The position numbers and the translations under genes were made by a program. A model generated the notes under the pieces. The model was not told the DNA's origin. It saw only the letters and a list, made by a program, of their open reading frames with translations, and made no database searches. From a virus, in the IMG/VR virus record IMGVR_UViG_3300031857_000105, positions 1 to 64,000 of that record: a DNA stretch of 64,000 nt, one strand, 5' to 3'. Shown here in pieces: positions 60,485 through 64,000 of this stretch (position 1 is its first letter; each line of letters begins with the position of its first letter).

Positions 60485-62803
60485 ATGGACGCAAATTTAG
60501 ATAAAATCGCAAAAGATCTGTATGGTAAAATACAGACCCGTTTTCGCAACATTAAAATCGGTGATGAAAACGCAGAAGTATTGAGCAAAAAGGAAGACAT
60601 TCCCAGAGCTCGATTTTTTGAGTTCGAATACGAAGAAGGTGGTGCCCCACTAGGAACTATTGCCATTACACTAGACCCACAAGACGGTGTTGTAATGCAA
60701 GTTAGCGGAGATTTAACCGACGACGATAATGCTACTCATCACGGTGCTTATAAATTCATACGTGGTTTTAGACAGTTTGCAAAAGATAGATTACTCAACT
60801 TTGACGTACAAAATATTGGAAAAAGTAACTTGGATAAACGAGATTACGAGTACCAGGCCAAACGTAAGGAAATGCCAATTATGCCCGCAATTATGGAAAA
60901 TAAACTTTATGGTAGCAATAGAATTAGCTATCAGGATCTAGGCGAAGCTCGCTTAGTTATTAAACATAGCCAACCAATTAACTTAGATTTACCAGCTGGG
61001 CGTACAATGCACATTGAAAGCATTTACATTGAAAACACCGCTGGTGAAAGATTCAAGTATCCATATAAACATCTTAACGGTGCTCGTGCATTAGCAGAAC
61101 ATATCAAACACGGCGGCAATCCTTATGACAATATTGGACAACACATTTGCAGTTTAAGTGAGGAATTAGCCCATTTACGTAAATTCAAAGGATATGTTAG
61201 CCGTCAAGAACAATTAAGCGAAGCAATGGCTAATGTTACTGGTCGCGTAATGGAACGCATTGAAACTATCAAAGAAACTATTAACAAATTACAACGTACT
61301 GCCTACTATGAGTCATTTGTTGAAAATTTTGAAGACCAGGAAGAACAAATGATTCCTGAAGAAGTGCAAAATGATTTGATTGATCGTTTGACTATTCGCA
61401 CATTTAATGAAGAATTAAAATCAGTATTTCCTTACATTTATAAATTTATTGACGAGTCAGAGATTGATGTTGTTGAGTTAAATGCAGACGATTTAATTGG
61501 CGAAGAACAACTATCTGAACGTGCTACACCCGAATGGCTAGCCACTGTATCTAAAGCTAAAGAGCTATTGTCACAAGGTATGACCGTTGATCAAGTAGGA
61601 AAACAATTAGGAGCTCAGGGTCCTAACAATGGAATGGCCGGAACAATGGGCGGCACGTGGGGTGCAATTAATCGCGCTCAACAAGAATTAAAGCCATCAA
61701 AACCATCATTTGAATCAGTAGAAGATCAATTTGAAAGTTTCTTGGATGACATCGTTCGTGAAGATAAAAACGAAGTTATTAGTTCTAACAACGATGCACA
61801 AGCTGCAGCTATTGAAAAATTAAATACAATTTTAGCACAAAATATGCAAGTTGGTCCTAACGGCGACAATGCTATTATGACTCTCAAAGGGTTAATTGAC
61901 GAGCCTAGTTTTGTTGATGCAGTTAAAGCTGTGCCAGCAGAAACAGACTTAAATGATTTAATTAAAGGCTGGGTTGAAACAGAACACGAAGATCTGTTAG
62001 GTCGTTTGGAGTTTCCAAGCGATGAAGCAGCTCAAGAACCAGCACCAGCCGAACCTGCTCCAGCCGAAGCTCCTCCTGCTGAACCAGCACCTGCTCAAGC
62101 AGCTGCCGAACCAGCACCAGCTCCAACTGAGCCAGCACCAGCACCAGTAGCTGAAGCAAAAGACACTGTTGAGAAAGATGAAGATGGCAATGTCAAGAGT
62201 TGGAAACACGAAGGAGATTGGAAAAAATCAACTGAAAAGAAAGATCCACGCGGTAAGGTTACAAACGCTAGTGGCCAAGCTCTAAAGAAAACTATTGCTA
62301 TGGCTAAGAAAGCAGGCGCAACGTTAGAAACACAGATGGATTTTGGCGATAAGGTAATGACCATTGCCGAAGTATTAGAATCATGTGGTATGACTCCGCA
62401 AGATGTAGGATACGAAGAACCTGAACAAGAAGATGGTTTACAGGGAATGTTGAAATATATTAGCGGCTTTTATAACAAAGATGAAGGCAACTTTCCACTA
62501 GGCGGTATGCGTGTTAAGATCAAAGTTAAGAAAGCATTTGAAGACGGCGAGTTTGGCGGCGCAGGTGAAGAAGATTTATTAAAAGTAATCAAGTTTATTG
62601 ACGCTAAAGATCCAAGTGGTAATGAACATAATCAAATTTCTCGACTAGCAGGAATACAAAAACCAGAAGTTCCGCATCAAGCAAAACAAGGTTTTGACAT
62701 TAGTGCCTTAGAAACACAACTCCAAAGCATTAGTGAAAGTCCTACAGTCAGTTACAGCGAAGATCAAAGTTTAGCAAGAATTGTTAGTCTATCTCGAGGA
62801 TAA
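60485..62803 (+). CDS. Large virion-associated protein, function unknown (772 aa)
   Basis: Start chosen at 60485 (MDANLDKIAKDLYGK) because the upstream TTG lies within gp17 and because the promoter octamer is just before this ATG. The N-terminal 170 residues are an alpha/beta domain (RARFFEFEYEEGGAPLGTIAITLD, HHGAYKFIRGFRQFAKDR). The middle is helical and charged. A Pro/Ala/Glu-repeat linker lies near 520-555. A Lys-rich segment follows, then an acidic C-terminal domain with ISRLAGI, like the IRRLAGL end of gp22. Similar large proteins lie beside the terminase in marine T4-like phages and are probably virion proteins. No enzyme motif is recognised. Confidence 0.6.
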   Translation: MDANLDKIAKDLYGKIQTRFRNIKIGDENAEVLSKKEDIPRARFFEFEYEEGGAPLGTIAITLDPQDGVVMQVSGDLTDDDNATHHGAYKFIRGFRQFAKDRLLNFDVQNIGKSNLDKRDYEYQAKRKEMPIMPAIMENKLYGSNRISYQDLGEARLVIKHSQPINLDLPAGRTMHIESIYIENTAGERFKYPYKHLNGARALAEHIKHGGNPYDNIGQHICSLSEELAHLRKFKGYVSRQEQLSEAMANVTGRVMERIETIKETINKLQRTAYYESFVENFEDQEEQMIPEEVQNDLIDRLTIRTFNEELKSVFPYIYKFIDESEIDVVELNADDLIGEEQLSERATPEWLATVSKAKELLSQGMTVDQVGKQLGAQGPNNGMAGTMGGTWGAINRAQQELKPSKPSFESVEDQFESFLDDIVREDKNEVISSNNDAQAAAIEKLNTILAQNMQVGPNGDNAIMTLKGLIDEPSFVDAVKAVPAETDLNDLIKGWVETEHEDLLGRLEFPSDEAAQEPAPAEPAPAEAPPAEPAPAQAAAEPAPAPTEPAPAPVAEAKDTVEKDEDGNVKSWKHEGDWKKSTEKKDPRGKVTNASGQALKKTIAMAKKAGATLETQMDFGDKVMTIAEVLESCGMTPQDVGYEEPEQEDGLQGMLKYISGFYNKDEGNFPLGGMRVKIKVKKAFEDGEFGGAGEEDLLKVIKFIDAKDPSGNEHNQISRLAGIQKPEVPHQAKQGFDISALETQLQSISESPTVSYSEDQSLARIVSLSRG

Positions 62804-63615
62804 TGGATTTACTAACAGTAACTTGTCATCAAGACAAGATACAAATGCTGTTACAAGCAGAAAGTGTACAAAAATTTCTAAAACCATGCAAACACTGGGT
62901 TATTATAAACGACCCTAGTGTTTGCTTAGAACAATGGCACGAGTTGCTAAGTCCTTACTATGAAAACCACCAACTAATTTTAGTAGATTCTTCTACTATC
63001 AAATCAGATTTTAAATCTGAAAAAGGCGGCTGGAGTCGTCAGCAATATTTTAAATTTGCAGCTTACAATCTAATTAATGATGACTATTTAATTTTAGATT
63101 CAAAAAACTTTTTTATCAAACCCACTGATATAAATGAATGGAATACTGTTATTGGAAATGGCACCATAGCTAATTTTAAATCAAATGCCAGCTGGGAAGA
63201 AACAATAGTAGCGTATTCGAAACATCTAAACATTCCTGTTAATTTTAATCAGCTATCGATAGTAACCCCATTTGTATTTCAAAAGAAAATTCTAGATTTA
63301 ATCGAAAACTACCAAGAATTTCTTAATTGGTTTGTATCTCAAAATGTTATAGAAAGTGAATTTTTTTATTATTCAATGCTGTTACACAAACAAGATATAT
63401 TTCCACAAAGTTCACAACAGCCCAAATTTCACTTGTTAACGCAAACTTACGGATTTGAAATATTTGATCTATGCAAGTTATTCTTTGATAAAGACAACAT
63501 CAAAGTAGCAGGAATCCATCGTTCAATGTTGAACAAATTTAATAACGAAGAACAACAATCGTTCGATAAATGGTTGGCGTCAAAAGGATTACAATTAAGA
63601 CATTTGGCAAAATAA
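62803..63615 (+). CDS. Glycosyltransferase-like protein (DUF6492-like)
   Basis: 270 residues. The segments LLTVTCHQDKIQMLLQAESVQKFL, HWVIINDPS, GGWSRQQYFKFAAYNLINDDYLILDSKNFFIKP and, later, a C-terminal helical part fit the DUF6492 pattern, which resembles GT-A glycosyltransferases: the LDS-K/D region corresponds to their D-x-D. Here the second acidic residue is Lys (LDSKNF), so activity is uncertain. It starts in the TAATG shared with the previous stop. It could modify phage or host surface glycans, but no target can be named. A terminator hairpin follows. Confidence 0.65.
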   Translation: MDLLTVTCHQDKIQMLLQAESVQKFLKPCKHWVIINDPSVCLEQWHELLSPYYENHQLILVDSSTIKSDFKSEKGGWSRQQYFKFAAYNLINDDYLILDSKNFFIKPTDINEWNTVIGNGTIANFKSNASWEETIVAYSKHLNIPVNFNQLSIVTPFVFQKKILDLIENYQEFLNWFVSQNVIESEFFYYSMLLHKQDIFPQSSQQPKFHLLTQTYGFEIFDLCKLFFDKDNIKVAGIHRSMLNKFNNEEQQSFDKWLASKGLQLRHLAK

Positions 63616-63640
63616 TACCACATTTCAGGCAAGATTTCTC

Positions 63641-63669
63641 TTGCTTTACTAAATAAAAGCGTATACAAT
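63641..63669 (+). promoter_or_regulatory. Candidate gp32 promoter region
   Basis: TTGCTT at 63641-63646 and TACAAT at 63664-63669 are 17 bases apart, a fair sigma70-like pair. ACTAAATA, a late-type octamer, lies at 63648-63655 inside it. Both overlap the left arm of the terminator. T4 gp32 uses several promoters, so a mixed region is plausible, but either match could be chance. Confidence 0.3.
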
Positions 63670-63687
63670 AACATGTATGCGCTTTTT
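63655..63687 (+). terminator. Terminator between the DUF6492-like gene and gp32
   Basis: Stem 63655-63667 with 63674-63686 gives 13 pairs with one G-T pair and a 6-base loop; T-rich sequence follows. It separates the late packaging block from the replication gene gp32. Confidence 0.85.
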
Positions 63688-63759
63688 GTTTTAAGGTAGA
63701 TCCGTAAAGCAAAACAAGGCAAATGAAGTAAACAAAGGCTTATATAAAGGAGAAATATT

Positions 63760-64000
63760 ATGGCAACTTTGGCTGAAATTAGAGCAAAACTTAAGGCATC
63801 TGAATCAAAAGGTTCAGACAATCAACGTTCAGGTGGTGATAAATCAATTTACCCATTCTGGAATCTTAAAGAAGGCGGCGAATCCGTATTGCGATTCCTC
63901 CCTGATGGTAATCAAGACAACACTTTTTTCTGGGTAGAGCGAGCAATGATTAAATTGCCATTCGCCGGAATCAAAGGTGAATCAGAAAGCAAACCAGTAC
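63760..64000 (+). CDS. gp32: Single-stranded DNA-binding protein, N-terminal part
   Basis: The first 80 codons are in the window and the gene runs off the end. The start MATLAEIRAKLKASES is the helical, basic N-terminus that T4 gp32 uses for cooperative binding. IYPFWNLKEGGESVLRFLPDGN and FFWVERAMIKLPFAGIKG fit the start of the gp32 core OB fold (T4 has FWKLKL-like and R-F-L-P). gp32 coats single-stranded DNA in replication, repair and recombination. An AAGGAGA ribosome site lies before the ATG. The C-terminal acidic tail and zinc site lie outside the window. Confidence 0.95.
   Translation, partial: MATLAEIRAKLKASESKGSDNQRSGGDKSIYPFWNLKEGGESVLRFLPDGNQDNTFFWVERAMIKLPFAGIKGESESKPV

Noticed and set aside
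1-64000. Prophage, insertion sequence, integrase or tRNA genes
   Set aside because: No transposase, integrase, attachment-like repeat or cloverleaf was seen; gene content is that of a lytic T4-like phage.

Overview
The window is the late structural and packaging region of a T4-like myovirus (contractile tail), AT-rich and of marine T4-like type. Homologues of T4 gp67, gp21, gp22, gp23, gp15, gp14, gp13, gp1, gp18, gp19, gp4, gp16, gp17 and gp32 are recognisable from the protein sequences. The phage family is therefore secure; the host is not shown. AT richness, 2OG-Fe(II) oxygenases, a DUF6492-like protein and very large modular fibres point to a marine bacterium. No photosynthesis gene, integrase or tRNA gene is seen.

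Layout. (1) 0.1-4.0 kb: prohead cassette gp67-gp21-gp22-gp23, closed by a strong terminator. (2) 4.1-37.4 kb: about 33 kb of virion surface genes. Four giant related beta-helix adhesins (1047, 1347, 3100 and 3424 residues) alternate with small beta-rich proteins, one fibre with an S74 self-cleaving chaperone, and a polyglycine protein resembling T-even tip adhesins. (3) 37.4-38.6 kb: four small unknown genes, two of them paralogues on opposite strands. (4) 38.6-45.45 kb: eleven tightly packed genes, ten of which are predicted 2OG-Fe(II) oxygenases of several subfamilies. (5) 45.5-48.9 kb, minus strand: gp14, gp15 and a Nudix hydrolase. (6) 49.0-64.0 kb: gp13, gp1, an antisense HNH-like gene, gp18, gp19, a gp19/gp54-like protein, gp4, gp16, three small proteins with capsid-targeting-like starts, gp17, a 772-residue unknown protein, a glycosyltransferase-like protein and the start of gp32.

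Regulation. Copies of an octamer ending in TAAATA, like the T4 late promoter TATAAATA, stand before most transcription blocks. A perfect inverted repeat of it lies between gp14 and gp13 and would drive both strands. At several genes the octamer ends only 4-5 bases before the ATG, twice directly after a terminator, which predicts leaderless late mRNAs. The early-type gene gp1 has instead a good sigma70-like promoter. Two fibre blocks start with long structured leaders that share a short motif.

How the parts fit. Head, neck, tail and DNA-packaging genes make the particle and the fibre block makes its host-recognition surface. The oxygenase array lies directly downstream of the fibre tip genes, so modification of virion proteins or of host surface molecules is a reasonable but unproven idea.
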